From positions 7,141,001-7,205,000 of the forward strand of contig CM074865.1 in assembly GCA_037501455.1 (NCBI GenBank): a stretch of DNA of 64,000 nucleotides, read 5' to 3'. Positions 20,930-31,789 of this stretch are shown here, in pieces; the stretch's first letter is position 1; every line of letters starts with the position of its first letter. A program made the translations under genes and the position numbers. This stretch comes from Lantana camara (taxonomy: Eukaryota > Streptophyta > Magnoliopsida > Lamiales > Verbenaceae). The notes beneath the pieces were generated by a model that worked only from the letters and a program-made list of their open reading frames with translations, made no database searches and had not been told where the DNA came from.

Positions 20930-22609
20930 TTAGACTTCAAACGAGCAGAAGCGGAAAACTTCCGTCTCTCGCCAAAGGTTTTTTTGACCTAATTTTGGAT
21001 TTTGTTGCGATTCGCCGATTGAGTTTTCGCAGCTGCTGAAGGCGGAGAATTTGGGGGTTTTGGGTTTGCTGGAAGAATTCAGGTTCCTGATTTGTGGAAG
21101 CTGGAGTTTGGAATTGGGAAAGCTTTTCGTCGGAATTGTTGAGGTGAAGAGCTCTGTGATTTTTTTTTTTTGTGGAAATTTAATCTATATTTTTTTGGGT
21201 ATGTGTTTGTTTTTTTAAATATGGATTTAAGCGTTTTTTGTGTCTGATATTTTGCTGCATTAATTACAATTATATTAATTAATGTAATCTCCAGAATTTA
21301 TATCGTATTAACTCCGTGAATCTGTGCTCTTTGAGCGTTTGAATGGGCTTAACTCTTAGTTAGAGGTTGGATAAAAAATTAATCTAGGGTTTTTGCGGAC
21401 GTCGGTTCGAGGTTGGCCGTGGTTTGATATCGATTAGTCATAGGGCTTTTGTATTCCATTTTCTGAAATTTTCTGTTTAGATTGTAGTAAAAATTTGGCT
21501 TTAGTTGTGCAAAACCCTAGATTTGGTTATAGTTCTGTGAATGGTGGGTTCTAGTTGACTCTTGCTGTAATTCAATTGTGGATTCCTTTTTGTTGCTCTT
21601 TTTGAGGTGAGCAATGTTCAGATAACTAAATTGAGAAATTATTGATTATTTACCATTTCTTCTGAAATATCTGATTTTTTCCAGGATACTGGTGGTGATT
21701 CGTGTTTGAGTGGCGTTGGTTGCTATTTGTCTTTCATAATTTATGAACGGGCATTCATGAAGTGGTAAATTTTCAATGGCTGCTGAATCATGTATAGTTT
21801 TTTATTTGCATGCGTATCATGATTCTCTTTTCACCCCATTTGTTGATCTTTCATGTAGCTTAACTTCTTTGTTCAGTAAATAGTTGTACTTTTTCATCTT
21901 AAAATTATTTGAAATTCTAAAATTTGGACTTCACATCACTTATTTGAGGCATATGCTATAGATGAAAATTGGAATTACACTTCAAAGTCTTCATATTGGA
22001 TGACCATATGAAGTAGCTTTGCATGAATTTAATGTTTCCATGTTTCACTGGATCATTTAGTTTATTGAAATTTCGAGATAAAGCGTATATTACTCTCATG
22101 AGATAGATCTTTCTATTTCTCCCTAGCAGTTTTTGTTTCTATTCTTGTTTCAGTTCTTTTATGGGATCGCACAATGTATTAGAGGAAAAGAATTTTTTTT
22201 CTCTGCATTTTTTCCAATTTTTGCTTAATGTACATATGCATTCGACAGTGTCCTGCTTTCGATGATCCAACTTTATTAATGTTATTGCATTTCTGTTCTA
22301 ACTTCTGCTCGTTGTTCATCATGCGTGTTTTCCACGGAATTTAGACCTTTTGAGTAACACCACTCTCCTTGAAAGATAATGCTAACTGAAGTTTTCTCTG
22401 TTTGCAAATTAGAATGTCTGCTACTGTCAACTTTCCAAACAAAAATGTTAATTTTCATTCTTCGATTGGAATCTTAGAATTAAATGTTGATGGTAAAGAG
22501 TTCTTAATATGTGTCTTACCTTTCTTCTGAATGACCTTTTGCAGGAAGAAGAACTAGGAAGATGCTCGGATTTGAATTGATGTATTGCAGCTCCAACTTG
22601 TGAGAGATT
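20930..22609 (+). other. 5'UTR region with two probable introns
   Basis: Likely exon 1 runs from about 20930 to 21143 and ends ttgttgag|GTGAAG. Intron 1 ends at 21684 (tttttccag). Exon 2 is 21685-21764, ending gaagtg|GTAAAT. Intron 2 ends at 22544 (ccttttgcag), leaving 65 bp of leader before the ATG at 22610. The transcription start and 5' donor choice are estimates. Confidence 0.55.
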
Positions 22610-25498
22610 ATGACGCTCGAAGACTTCTTCACCTTGACTGAGATGAACAATGGGCTAACAGTCCCTTCTCGAGTCAAGGAACTTGTGACTGTTATGCAAA
22701 AAGAGAGAGATTGTGTTGTGAAGAATGTTGGTGAAGCAACCAGGCAGTGGTCTGCAGTTGGAAGTGTTCTAGCTGCCACTGAGAATCAGGATTGTCTTGA
22801 TCTTTTTCTTCAGTTAGACGGCCTTCAATTCATTGGTGCATGGTTGAAGGACGCCCAGGCATTGATCAATGATTCAAATGACAGTTTTGTTGAAGAATCA
22901 ATTACTCATTTGCTGCAAGCTCTTGGAAAACTGCAATTGGACTATGAACAACTGGTTGCTACAGAAACATGGACAACTGTCAAAGATCTTCTTGTCCACA
23001 GTAGTTCTAAGATACAGGATAGAGCCCGGATATTATTTGAAAACTGGAAGAGCAAGAGAGAAGGTGATGAATCTCTTCCAGATGTTGAACAATCTGGAGG
23101 TGCTGCAGATGATGCTGTGAAGAAAAGTACAGATCTTGAGAGAGGTAGTGGACATCCAGAAGTTTCTAAGGAAAAAAGTCAGGAATCAAACAGAGATGAT
23201 CCGTTGCTTTCTACGAGTTCTGATGCTGTAAATCACGTTAAAAACTCACACAATTTGGATAAAAAATTTGACACTACGGTGGATGATGTCAAACCTCCAG
23301 ATCATGTATGCTCACCTTCCGTGCCAAAAGGGGCTATCTCAACTGAATCATATAATTCAGCTGTTTCTAAACCGGATACTCTTGATGTTAAAACAGAGTC
23401 CAATGAGCTGGAGACAGCTAAAGATATAAAGCATACCACGAAAACTGAAAATTCACCTCTGAAGCAGGAATCGCCTGAAGAATTTCACACACCAGAAGAT
23501 AAACCTTTTTCTTCAAGTTCTGATGCTGCAGATGCTACAGAACTGGTAACAGGAACTGATCCTCAAAAGTTTTCTGCTGTCGGTGAAGGCACACCGTTTA
23601 CTGATTCAATGAAAATTGACTCTGATGAGAAGGTCTCTATGAACGATAGTGTTCCTGCAGCAGCATGCAGAAGTCCTAGTGCATTGGCTGCTGAACAAGG
23701 AGGTGAAAATAGTAAGTTAAGCCAATCCTCTATTGTTGAGAAGAGTTGGGAGAATACTAATGAGTTAAATGCATTCCTATCAGGGATTAAAGATCATGGA
23801 AAGATTAAAAAACTTGATCCTGACCTGGCAAATGATTACAAGTTCGCCAGAAAAGGAAGGCGTAGAGAACCTGATCATTTGGGCAAGAAGTCTGATGCTG
23901 AATTATATGGAATTGTTGATCCTCTAGAAGTTGCTAGGCAAGTTGCCATGGAAGTGGAGAGAGAACTTGTAGATGACAGAGAACATAGTTGCAGTTCTGA
24001 GAAATTACAAGATAATGCGCTGCAGTCAGGTAGCTCAGAGTCTGTGAGTGGAAAACAATCCTGTAGTGATGGCTCACTTAATAAGGAGGTGGAAAATGAC
24101 CACGATTTATCCTCTGAATCTTCATTGATGCAGGAAGAATCCGCAACTAGTGCCGAGAACATGGAAACCAAACAGACAAATGGCCGACAAAATATGAATT
24201 CCTCAAAAGTCATTGAAACTGCTCAAGAAGAAGCTAAAGCAGAGAAAGGCCTTTGTAATTTTGATTTGAACGAAGAAATTTGTGAAGAAGATGGTGACCG
24301 TCCAGCGAATCAATTTTCAACGCCTGTCTCAATTGTTTCTGCGTCAAGAGCAGCAGCAGCAGCTTCAGGCCAACCTGTTGCTCCTTTGCAATTTGAGGGT
24401 AATCTTGGATGGAAAGGCTCTGCTGCAACAAGTGCTTTTCGCCCTGCTTCCCCTCGACGAATTCCAGATGGCGAAAAGGATCCTTCCAGCAGTAGCAGTT
24501 CAAAGCAACGTCTGGGATTTCTTGATATAGATCTGAACGTGGCTGAAAGTACTGAAGGCAGAACAGGAGATCAGTTGCCAGATAAAACGGTTCCTCTGTT
24601 TTCCTGCCTGCCTTCAGGGGAATCTTCTGTGGAAACAAATTCAAGGAAATCAGAACATCTTGAACTTGATCTGAACCGTACAAGTGAAGACGGTCCTCGC
24701 CCATTGGATTTTCAGATGGGGCAGTTCTATGCCCGGTCTCTTTCTTCTTCGTCGTCATCAAAACAGCCTTCTGTAAAGAACATCGATCTAAACGATCAAC
24801 CATCTTTTCTCAACGACGCTTCTGATAATTCATATCTAAGTAAGTTTTCCCACAACTTCAATCTCTCTGGAGGTATGAAATCAGAGGACTCCGTCATATC
24901 CATAATGGGCAAACGTGTTGAGGTCAACCGTAAAGATGTCATTTCTCCAAGTTTGACTTTGCAAAACGGCCGGACTTCAGGGCTTGCATTTGATGTCAAC
25001 TTGGGAAGATCAGGAAACTGTTTGGGGATTGGCTCAGTTCTTCCATATACCCATTCCCCAGTTTATGGTTACAATAACATTGCATCTGGGCCCACGGTGC
25101 CTTTCCCATCTGCAATATACGGATCAGGTCCACCCATTCCTTACATGGTGGATTCTAGAGGAGCGCCGGTTATCCCTCAGATCGTTGGTTCTGCTTCAGC
25201 TTTGCCAAATTTCTCTCAAACACCCTTTTTCATAAACATGGCAGGGCCAAGTCCTTCGAATGGGATTGGAGCTGTGGGACCCTCGAGGAGCAATTTTGAT
25301 CTCAACGCTGATGGTGGAAGTCGGGAACCAGCAGGGTTTGCGCAGTTCTTGAGCTCCGGTCAAATCAGGTCAATGGACGAGCAGCTGAGGTTGAATTCCC
25401 AACAAACTATGAATTCCGTTGTAGGTGCGAAACGTAAGGAACCGGAAAATGGGTGGGAACAATATCCTTTCAAACACTACACACCTCCATGGAAATAG
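22610..25498 (+). CDS. SUO-like TFIIS N-terminal domain protein
   Basis: 962-residue, uninterrupted single coding exon. Residues ~1-155 form a TFIIS N-terminal (LW) helical domain (SRVKELVTVMQKERDCVV, QCLDLF-type helices, ETWTTVKDLLVHSSSKIQDRARILFENWK). This type of domain docks on transcription-elongation or Mediator-linked partners in the nucleus (family knowledge). A long serine/acid-rich disordered region follows. The C-terminal half carries the phrase LGWKGSAATSAFRP and many DLN motifs (FDLNEEI, LDIDLNV, LELDLNR, NIDLND, FDVNLG, FDLNAD) that resemble EAR repression motifs. It ends KRKEPENGWEQY...PPWK. That C-terminus resembles Arabidopsis SUO, which has an N-terminal BAH domain that is absent here. 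The start is chosen because no upstream in-frame coding exists and it follows the last 5'UTR intron. Confidence 0.88.
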   Translation: MTLEDFFTLTEMNNGLTVPSRVKELVTVMQKERDCVVKNVGEATRQWSAVGSVLAATENQDCLDLFLQLDGLQFIGAWLKDAQALINDSNDSFVEESITHLLQALGKLQLDYEQLVATETWTTVKDLLVHSSSKIQDRARILFENWKSKREGDESLPDVEQSGGAADDAVKKSTDLERGSGHPEVSKEKSQESNRDDPLLSTSSDAVNHVKNSHNLDKKFDTTVDDVKPPDHVCSPSVPKGAISTESYNSAVSKPDTLDVKTESNELETAKDIKHTTKTENSPLKQESPEEFHTPEDKPFSSSSDAADATELVTGTDPQKFSAVGEGTPFTDSMKIDSDEKVSMNDSVPAAACRSPSALAAEQGGENSKLSQSSIVEKSWENTNELNAFLSGIKDHGKIKKLDPDLANDYKFARKGRRREPDHLGKKSDAELYGIVDPLEVARQVAMEVERELVDDREHSCSSEKLQDNALQSGSSESVSGKQSCSDGSLNKEVENDHDLSSESSLMQEESATSAENMETKQTNGRQNMNSSKVIETAQEEAKAEKGLCNFDLNEEICEEDGDRPANQFSTPVSIVSASRAAAAASGQPVAPLQFEGNLGWKGSAATSAFRPASPRRIPDGEKDPSSSSSSKQRLGFLDIDLNVAESTEGRTGDQLPDKTVPLFSCLPSGESSVETNSRKSEHLELDLNRTSEDGPRPLDFQMGQFYARSLSSSSSSKQPSVKNIDLNDQPSFLNDASDNSYLSKFSHNFNLSGGMKSEDSVISIMGKRVEVNRKDVISPSLTLQNGRTSGLAFDVNLGRSGNCLGIGSVLPYTHSPVYGYNNIASGPTVPFPSAIYGSGPPIPYMVDSRGAPVIPQIVGSASALPNFSQTPFFINMAGPSPSNGIGAVGPSRSNFDLNADGGSREPAGFAQFLSSGQIRSMDEQLRLNSQQTMNSVVGAKRKEPENGWEQYPFKHYTPPWK

Positions 25499-25830
25499 GT
25501 TTGGGTTTTTTCTGTTCTTGAGATCAAATTAGGACCGATCAGGGAAGGATAGGTGTTTTTATAGCATTAGTTAACCTGGAGGAGACAAGAGTTTGCATAT
25601 TAACATAGGTGGCGGGAAGAGAAGATGGATAGAAACTGAATAATTTGGGCAAATTGTGGGTGTCATTTGACTCGAGATAAGTTACCCGGAGAAATACAGA
25701 AGCTAGGTTTTTAGCTGTTTTTACAAGTGTTTTTATTTCATTGGGTCTTAATTTACGGTTCGTATAAAGCACATTGCATATTGTAGTATCGATCTCTTAC
25801 ATTCGGTGAATCTTGAAAGAATCTTGTATA
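25499..25830 (+). other. Probable 3'UTR of the TFIIS-type gene
   Basis: Non-coding DNA after the TAG stop. It contains T-rich and AATTTACGG elements and ends near 'ttgtatatataatatgcatg', a plausible poly(A) region. No separate gene is seen. Confidence 0.45.
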
Positions 25831-27460
25831 TATAATATGCATGTTCTCATGTTTTCGTTAAGTAGTTCATGTTTTCGTTTTCCTCTTCGGTTTGATGTTC
25901 ATTGCAGTGAGCTATGCAACTTGGTCGATTGCTGCAGTTGGACAATAACTGGTGTAAAAAAACTTGTTTACGAATGCTTCGTAGCCATCTTTCTTGACCG
26001 CCATTAATGTGGTTCGGAGAGGTCCATATGGCATGACTGGGTTTCACTTGAGTGAAAATTAAAGTGAGTAGTCAATGTTGAACAACAGTTTAAATGCAGT
26101 AGATTTTGGTCATAAACTGAAATACGAACGCAGAAGTCTTGATCACCATCATGGCTGCAGAGGAAGCTTCACCTCTCTTGCTTGGCTTCTAAAACAAGAG
26201 GCATTATCCTTTGATGTCAATCTTAAAAGTTCGAAGATCGAATGCAAGAAAAGAACTCTCGTTTTTCATGTTTATGCTACACAAAGCAAATTCCACAACA
26301 CCATCTGGTAAAAGAAGAAAAGAACTCTCGTTTTTCATGTTTATGCTACACACAAAGCAAATTGAACAACTTCATCTGGTAAAAGAAGGCAATGAAAACA
26401 ACGTGGAAATTTCTTGAGGAGGCCACATCACTAACTGTCCCTGAAAAAGACTCAAAAGGTCCGAGAGAGTATGGTTTTTCGTTTTCAATATCGCTCTCGA
26501 AGCAACATATCATCACTATTGAAACAACATTACATCAAGAATTACGACATTGCTTTAACATTAAGCGAGAACATCAGCCTAGGAATCAATGATTGATACG
26601 CCTATTACAAGAATTTAAATCTAGTTATACTGTGACAAGCTTCATGATACAAAGATTGGATAGACAATCACAATCATCTCAACCATGCCTTATTAACTAG
26701 TAAGCCTCCTAGGATTCTTTCAAGAATTTTTTTCTGAACTCTTTGGAACAGATTACCTTTTCGTCGACATTAATTCAAAACCCAAGTAAAATTTATGATA
26801 ATTCACACATAATAGTCACCCCTCTACAATTTTCAGAAGGATACTGAACCAATACGGAGTTCAAAATGAGGATCTTTGGCATTTTCAGCTATAACGATTA
26901 CATATTCTCACGAAGAAGAAAATCTGCAGTAAAATCTCAGATCATGGATAATCAGGTTTTACCCTGCATACGTCAAAGGAAATTGCTCCAATATTGAGTC
27001 CTTAAAACTCCCAAAAGTTGATTATCCTTGATATTTGTATCCCAAAGTTGCATACATGAATTTGGATCAAGCAGTGAAAATATATGATGTGAATTTCCTT
27101 CCCTAGCAGTGATTACGTCAACAATCTCGCGTGATCCTAATATCATCTCCGTACCTAATCAGCAGCAAAAATGAAGAAGGAACATCTTAGGCTACCAAAT
27201 TCTTAGGATGATTACAATAAGCCTCCCAACCTACGTATTTGCTTGGTTTCCACAATGTCAGGGGAAGTTTAGTTTTCATTGCTCGTTCAGCGAGAGCTCA
27301 ATACAGGATACCCCACTAGTCATAGTATATACAAATCTTAATAACTCTAAACAGTCAATATATTAGAGCCATAATTTGCTATATCATAACAACCGAGCAT
27401 TTCCAACGCAGATGCCAGTCATGAAGTTCAGCATAGTTCTCACATTTCTTGATTTCAAGT
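25831..27460. other. Intergenic region
   Basis: No supported gene. Apart from the 70 bp tandem duplication at 26247-26388, the sequence is unique, moderately AT-rich DNA with only short chance ORFs. Confidence 0.55.
26247..26388. repeat. Tandem duplication of a ~70 bp unit
   Basis: The phrase agaaaagaactctcgttttt...ttatgctaca...caaagcaaatt...aacaac.tcatctggtaaaagaag occurs twice in a row (26247-26315 and 26316-26388) with a few differences, including an extra CA in the second copy. Confidence 0.9.
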
Positions 27461-27462
27461 CC

Positions 27463-27797
27463 AAATAAACTTCAACTGGGGAGATAATATTTCCGACCAA
27501 CAGCAGAAGGGCTTTCCTCTAGGACATGTATTTCTAGTACTATGAAATTCATAAATATAGTAGTTAATGGTGGGGTTACCATTATCCTTTTTGTAGTGAC
27601 GAATCGTGTATGTGTTCTTAAGAAAAGGAATTTGTCCATTTTTCGGGGTCTCAAAGGGGCGTGGAAACACATAGGAACTCTTCAATGGAAATGGAAAGGG
27701 GATGGAACTCCAGTTCCTTCGGAATCGCTAGTCAATCCTATTTCCAATAGGGGGCAATTGACAATTGAATCCGATTTGGGTCATTATTTTCAGATAT
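27463..27797 (+). other. Nuclear insert of plastid DNA (NUPT)
   Basis: The stretch from about aaacttcaactggggagata to ttgggtcattattttcagat reads as chloroplast sequence of the kind I recall from the inverted-repeat spacer near trnV-GAC and rps12. Recognisable phrases are 'ggggttaccattatcctttt', 'gtccatttttcggggtctca' and 'ttcggaatcgctagtcaatc'. A chance open frame through it (27542-27799) is not a nuclear gene. It differs in places from the plastid sequence as I remember it, so it is probably an aged insert. Borders are approximate. Confidence 0.72.
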
Positions 27798-28114
27798 AAA
27801 ATTAGAAGACAACATTCCTTTATGTAACAAGAAGAACAATTAAAAAAGAATCAAGACAAAGCCAAGTGAATAGCTGATGAAGACATGCTTCATCATATAA
27901 AACTTATTGCAAATTTTCCAACTCGAAAGTTTGTTATTTACAAATGATAAAACCACATAATAACTCATCCACCTACTCCACAACAAGCTAGATCACAAAC
28001 AATGTTCCCAATTGAAACGGAAAAAGCTACAAAGCCATAAAAACAACAAAGCTACAAACTAAACAGCAGAAATGCATAACAAAGTGCACAAATTTTTGTT
28101 GCATACCATGTAAT
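27798..28114. other. 3' flank/3'UTR of the RING gene
   Basis: A-rich (on +) non-coding DNA between the plastid insert and the stop codon of the minus-strand RING gene. It probably includes that gene's 3'UTR; no other feature is seen. Confidence 0.45.
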
Positions 28115-29245
28115 TCACTCCAAGCCGGAATCTTGATCACCACCAACTCCGGAAGACGAAGCTGCCCTTACACCCGCCACACCCACTCTCTTCTTCCTCT
28201 CCTCTTCATAATCTGGATCATCTGTAGGCAACTCAAACCTACAAACCGGACAAGTATTACGCGAACCCAACCACTGAACAATACACTCATCATGATAGCC
28301 ATGCCCACACGGCAGATTCTTTGAAACTTCACCAACATTAACCATGTCTTTACATATAGCACACACTATCGAGTTGTCTTCCTTGCCAATAACCACACTC
28401 TCCAAACCCTCCACAGCTGCTTTCGAAGCCGGGGGCGGCCCCCTTCTCCCTCCGCTGTCACTCTCAGCTAAAGTTTGCAGCAAGGTTTCGTATCCAGCAG
28501 CATCGACATAATCACCTGGATTACCAACATAAGTATCGGAATCTGGAACCTGTAATCTCAGCTCAATCGAATGGTCCTCGAGCCCCATCAGAATTTCCGC
28601 CCAATCGAGGATTCTGTTCCTCCGACTCGCAGCCCTAGATGCGAAATCCCTAAGACGAAGCCTGAGCACATCCCGCCGCCTTCTTCGCATCTCCTCCTCA
28701 TCATCCTCGCCACGATGCTCAATTCCGTCGACTTCCTCATCATCCTCTCCATCGGATCCGTTGTTCGCACTGTGCCGGTCGCGATTATCGCCGTCGTCCT
28801 CGTGGACGACTTCCACTGAGTGCTCATCGTCGTCGTCTTCCTCCTCATCCTCGTCATCGTTGTCGTTGTCCCACCCTTCGAGCTCGATGCGGAGGTAATC
28901 GTCGTCGGACGGATCCGTCGGCAGCGGCGGGGGCGCGTCGTCCTCACGCGCCGCCTGAGCGATGAGGCGGAGCACCTGGATGAACTGGTTCCCCAGAGTC
29001 GGATCGTCCAGGCCGTCCGCGGCGGCTTCCGGCGTAGGCACGGCGGCGGCGGCGGCGATGGATTCCACGAACCCGTTCTTGCACTCGAAGCAGATGATGT
29101 CGGGAAGATCCGCGAGGGTTTCGACTGCGACGCGCTTGTCGCAGTGGTAGCACCAGTACTGCGTGGATTCCTGCTCCTGCTCCTGCTCCGCCGCCGATGG
29201 CGGCTGAGATGGGGCCGGAGACTGGTCCGCTGGGGTTTCAGCCAT
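28115..29245 (-). CDS. RING-H2 zinc-finger E3 ubiquitin ligase, RING1/CIP8-like
   Basis: 376-residue intronless protein. Residues ~30-60 form the plant zinc-ribbon that heads this family (WCYHC at 31-35, ICFEC at 51-55). An acidic middle (residues ~125-190, runs of D/E) and an arginine-rich stretch (EEMRRRRRD...) follow. Residues 295-335 form a RING-H2 finger with all eight ligands: CAIC-x14-CGHGYHDEC-x10-CPVC. RING-H2 proteins of this architecture recruit an E2 enzyme and transfer ubiquitin (family knowledge); the substrate is unknown. The start MAETPADQSP fits the family and is followed upstream by AT-rich leader. A G/C-rich first half makes long antisense frames on the other strand, which I regard as shadows. 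Confidence 0.92.
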   Translation of the reverse strand: MAETPADQSPAPSQPPSAAEQEQEQESTQYWCYHCDKRVAVETLADLPDIICFECKNGFVESIAAAAAVPTPEAAADGLDDPTLGNQFIQVLRLIAQAAREDDAPPPLPTDPSDDDYLRIELEGWDNDNDDEDEEEDDDDEHSVEVVHEDDGDNRDRHSANNGSDGEDDEEVDGIEHRGEDDEEEMRRRRRDVLRLRLRDFASRAASRRNRILDWAEILMGLEDHSIELRLQVPDSDTYVGNPGDYVDAAGYETLLQTLAESDSGGRRGPPPASKAAVEGLESVVIGKEDNSIVCAICKDMVNVGEVSKNLPCGHGYHDECIVQWLGSRNTCPVCRFELPTDDPDYEEERKKRVGVAGVRAASSSGVGGDQDSGLE

Positions 29246-29985
29246 TGGTAAACGGAGATTATTTCAGTTTAGAGAGGAAAAATATAAAATATAAAATGAA
29301 AATGAAATGAAATGAAATATAAATTGTTTATATTTGAAAAGAGGAGAGTCCATGAGGCGTGGCCGTGATAGGAATTTAAAGATCACAGTAGTTGGGATTG
29401 TGATGTTTTTATTTTTATTTTTATTGTTTCAAATCTGGAATTATTAGGACCGTTGATTGGTGTTTGGTTAAGGCGGCTTCTCTACGGTTTTGTGCAATTC
29501 TTTTTTTTTTTACTCAATTTTTTGAAAATTTATTAATACTTCCTTTATATCAGAAGTGTTCAGAAGTTTGTAACCAAAAAAAAATTGTTGCGATCTATGA
29601 TTAAAAAATATTATTTTATCTTGTTATATCATGTTGTATATCGATATTCTCCATATAAAAAATTTATACAACAATCCATAACGAAACTATTTTTAGTTTA
29701 CAAAAATTCCTTCAAACCTTGGCCTCACCTATTCAAGTTATTTTCAAGACCAAAAAATTCAATGTAATTCATATGAGAATAGGCCCAACTCGAACCTATT
29801 ATTTATTTTGAAACTGTATCTATTGTATAATAAGTGTAAAGATATTTACTTCTTTATTATACTAATCTGGTGGACTCAAGTTTATATTAGAATTATCTAA
29901 ATTTGTTGAACTTTAATCCGAATCGCGTTTGAGAAATTAGAATTTTATTTTACAAAGTGCAATTTTCACAATTAAAAAGGACAAT
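29246..29985. other. RING gene promoter and spacer
   Basis: Upstream flank of the minus-strand RING gene. The first ~60 bases are purine-rich leader, with an AAATGAAATG-type repeat around 29290-29320. No clear TATA box was picked. Beyond 29400 it is AT-rich spacer. Confidence 0.4.
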
Positions 29986-30345
29986 TTCAAAAGACTCCCC
30001 ATTGGGTTGAAAAAATTTTAGTTAGCTCTCAATTTTTTAAATTTTTTCTGTTCACTCCCCAAATGAGATTCATAATTTTAGTTAGCTCCCCATACATAAA
30101 AACTCAAGAATGCAATACTTAAATCGTATTATATCATATAATTTTCGTAATATGTAATATATATTGTACAAAAACTCAAGAATGCAATACTTAAATCGTA
30201 TATAATATTCGCAATATATATAATATATATTATACAAAATGAGGAACTAACTAAAATTATGAATCTCATTTGGGAGTGAATAAAAATAATTTTAAAAAGA
30301 AGAGCTAATTAAAAATTGTATCCATATTTAGAGAATTTTCCCTAA
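29986..30345. mobile_element. MITE-like AT-rich inverted-repeat element
   Basis: The left part (cattgggttg...attttagttagctctcaatt, ccaaatgagattcataattt) reappears inverted on the right (aactaactaaaattatgaat, ctcatttgggagtgaataaa, gagctaattaaaaattg). Between them the phrase acaaaaactcaagaatgcaa...aatcgtat occurs twice in tandem. Borders and target duplication are not resolved. Confidence 0.5.
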
Positions 30346-30588
30346 TTTGCCGTTAAAAATTTAGAGGGATGTTTTGTAGTTTCTAAACTTGGTTGTGCAT
30401 ATTAATTAATTAATTTCTTCTGACAGCTGATTAATGACATGAATGATTAATCCAAATCTGCCTGTCAATATTAGATACACAATGATTATTCTGACTTTCA
30501 TCTACGTAAGTTTTTAAAATCAGAAGTTGCTATTTATACATATTGTTGGATGTTTCCTGGTGGAGATCTTTTGAAATACATGTAGTAT

Positions 30589-31374
30589 GGGACTGTTTAA
30601 AAACTCTAAAAATAAATATTTATGGGATAAGTACTTATTTTTAGTCGTTTTGGAGTGTTTGGAATAATTACTTCTATTTATTTTAAGCAGAAATAAGCCA
30701 GGATCCAAAAACAAGGTTTGCTTCTGGATTCTGCTTATAGATTATACGATTAATTAAATTTTTTTTTGACAATAATATCCTCATAAAATATTAATATTTC
30801 TAATTTGACCTTTTACATACGCATAAACTCTAGAGTTCATATATTTCTTACATCTTTTCTGTTTGAGTAATATCTTTTTCTAATTTGTATAATATTATTT
30901 AATAGATACATTCATATATTAGGTTATGGTTATATATAAATATAATAATTTATATTAAAATATATTATAATATAATAGGTATTTTATATTTTTATAAAAT
31001 GATTTATTTAATATGTTATTATTTATAAATGGAATATATATATTATAAATGGAGGAATATATAAAATAATTCATTGTTTGATAACTATAACTAATTTTAT
31101 ATAAATTTATAATAATTTTTATATTAATATAATATTTAAATCATAATATAATATTTAAAAATAATTTAAAATACGTCATGGGTAAATTTAGTAACTTAAT
31201 TACATTTATAAGTAATTATCAACTTTCTCCGCAAACACACTACTAATTATTTTTCTGTTTATCACTTTTTTTTTTTCCAAAGACTCATCACTTTTACTAC
31301 TGCAAATTTTTACAACTTTCACTTATGCTTCTGCTTCTACTTCTACTTATATAGTAGAGTTTGCAAACACCCCC
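30589..31374. mobile_element. Possible degraded hAT-like element
   Basis: The left end gggactgtttaaaaactct pairs imperfectly with the inverted right end gggggtgtttgcaaactct. Sub-terminal phrases about 'aagcagaaataagc' on the left and 'gcttctgcttctacttctac' on the right are also inverted relatives. The interior is extremely AT-rich and non-coding. No convincing target duplication is left. Confidence 0.4.
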
Positions 31375-31789
31375 ATGCTTGACTGCTTTATTTGCCTATA
31401 TCTCCAGTTCCCTTTTCTGTGTTGCTGTTTCAAATCAGAATTACCAAAAAAAGGGAGCGGAAGTAGAAAGAAAAGAGAAAGGGTAAAGAGGGACAAAGAT
31501 AAGAAGAGACGTAGAAAGACAAGAGAAAAATAATTCAAGAAAGGATGAACACCCGGAAGATGGTTACGTATGTTGGTAAAGATTTGATGCTAACTTCAAA
31601 TTCATAAAACCAGTCTATACTAATTTTTGATCTTAAATATACAGACTATCAAAAGAATTTCATAACAATTCTCGACCAACATATGCAATTCACTATCAAA
31701 AGAATTCCAGAGCAATTCTCAACCATATGCAATTCATTCATTCACTCTTTTAACACTATACCGACTATCAATAGTTCTCAAACACCAAC
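31375..31789. other. Spacer with purine tract and short direct repeats
   Basis: A nearly pure purine run occupies ~31446-31530 (gggagcggaagtagaaagaa and onward). From 31675 the words 'accaacatatgcaattcact' and 'aaccatatgcaattcattca' form a short direct repeat; a third copy follows the LTR at 35788. No gene. Confidence 0.6.

Noticed and set aside
23875..24999. Minus-strand frames within the TFIIS-type CDS
   Set aside because: Shadows of the real coding strand, composed of low-complexity sequence.
27542..27799. 86-codon frame
   Set aside because: It lies entirely in plastid-derived DNA and is a chance frame.
28571..29251. Long plus-strand frames opposite the RING gene
   Set aside because: They mirror the GC-rich, acidic-repeat coding strand of the RING protein and have no domain of their own.
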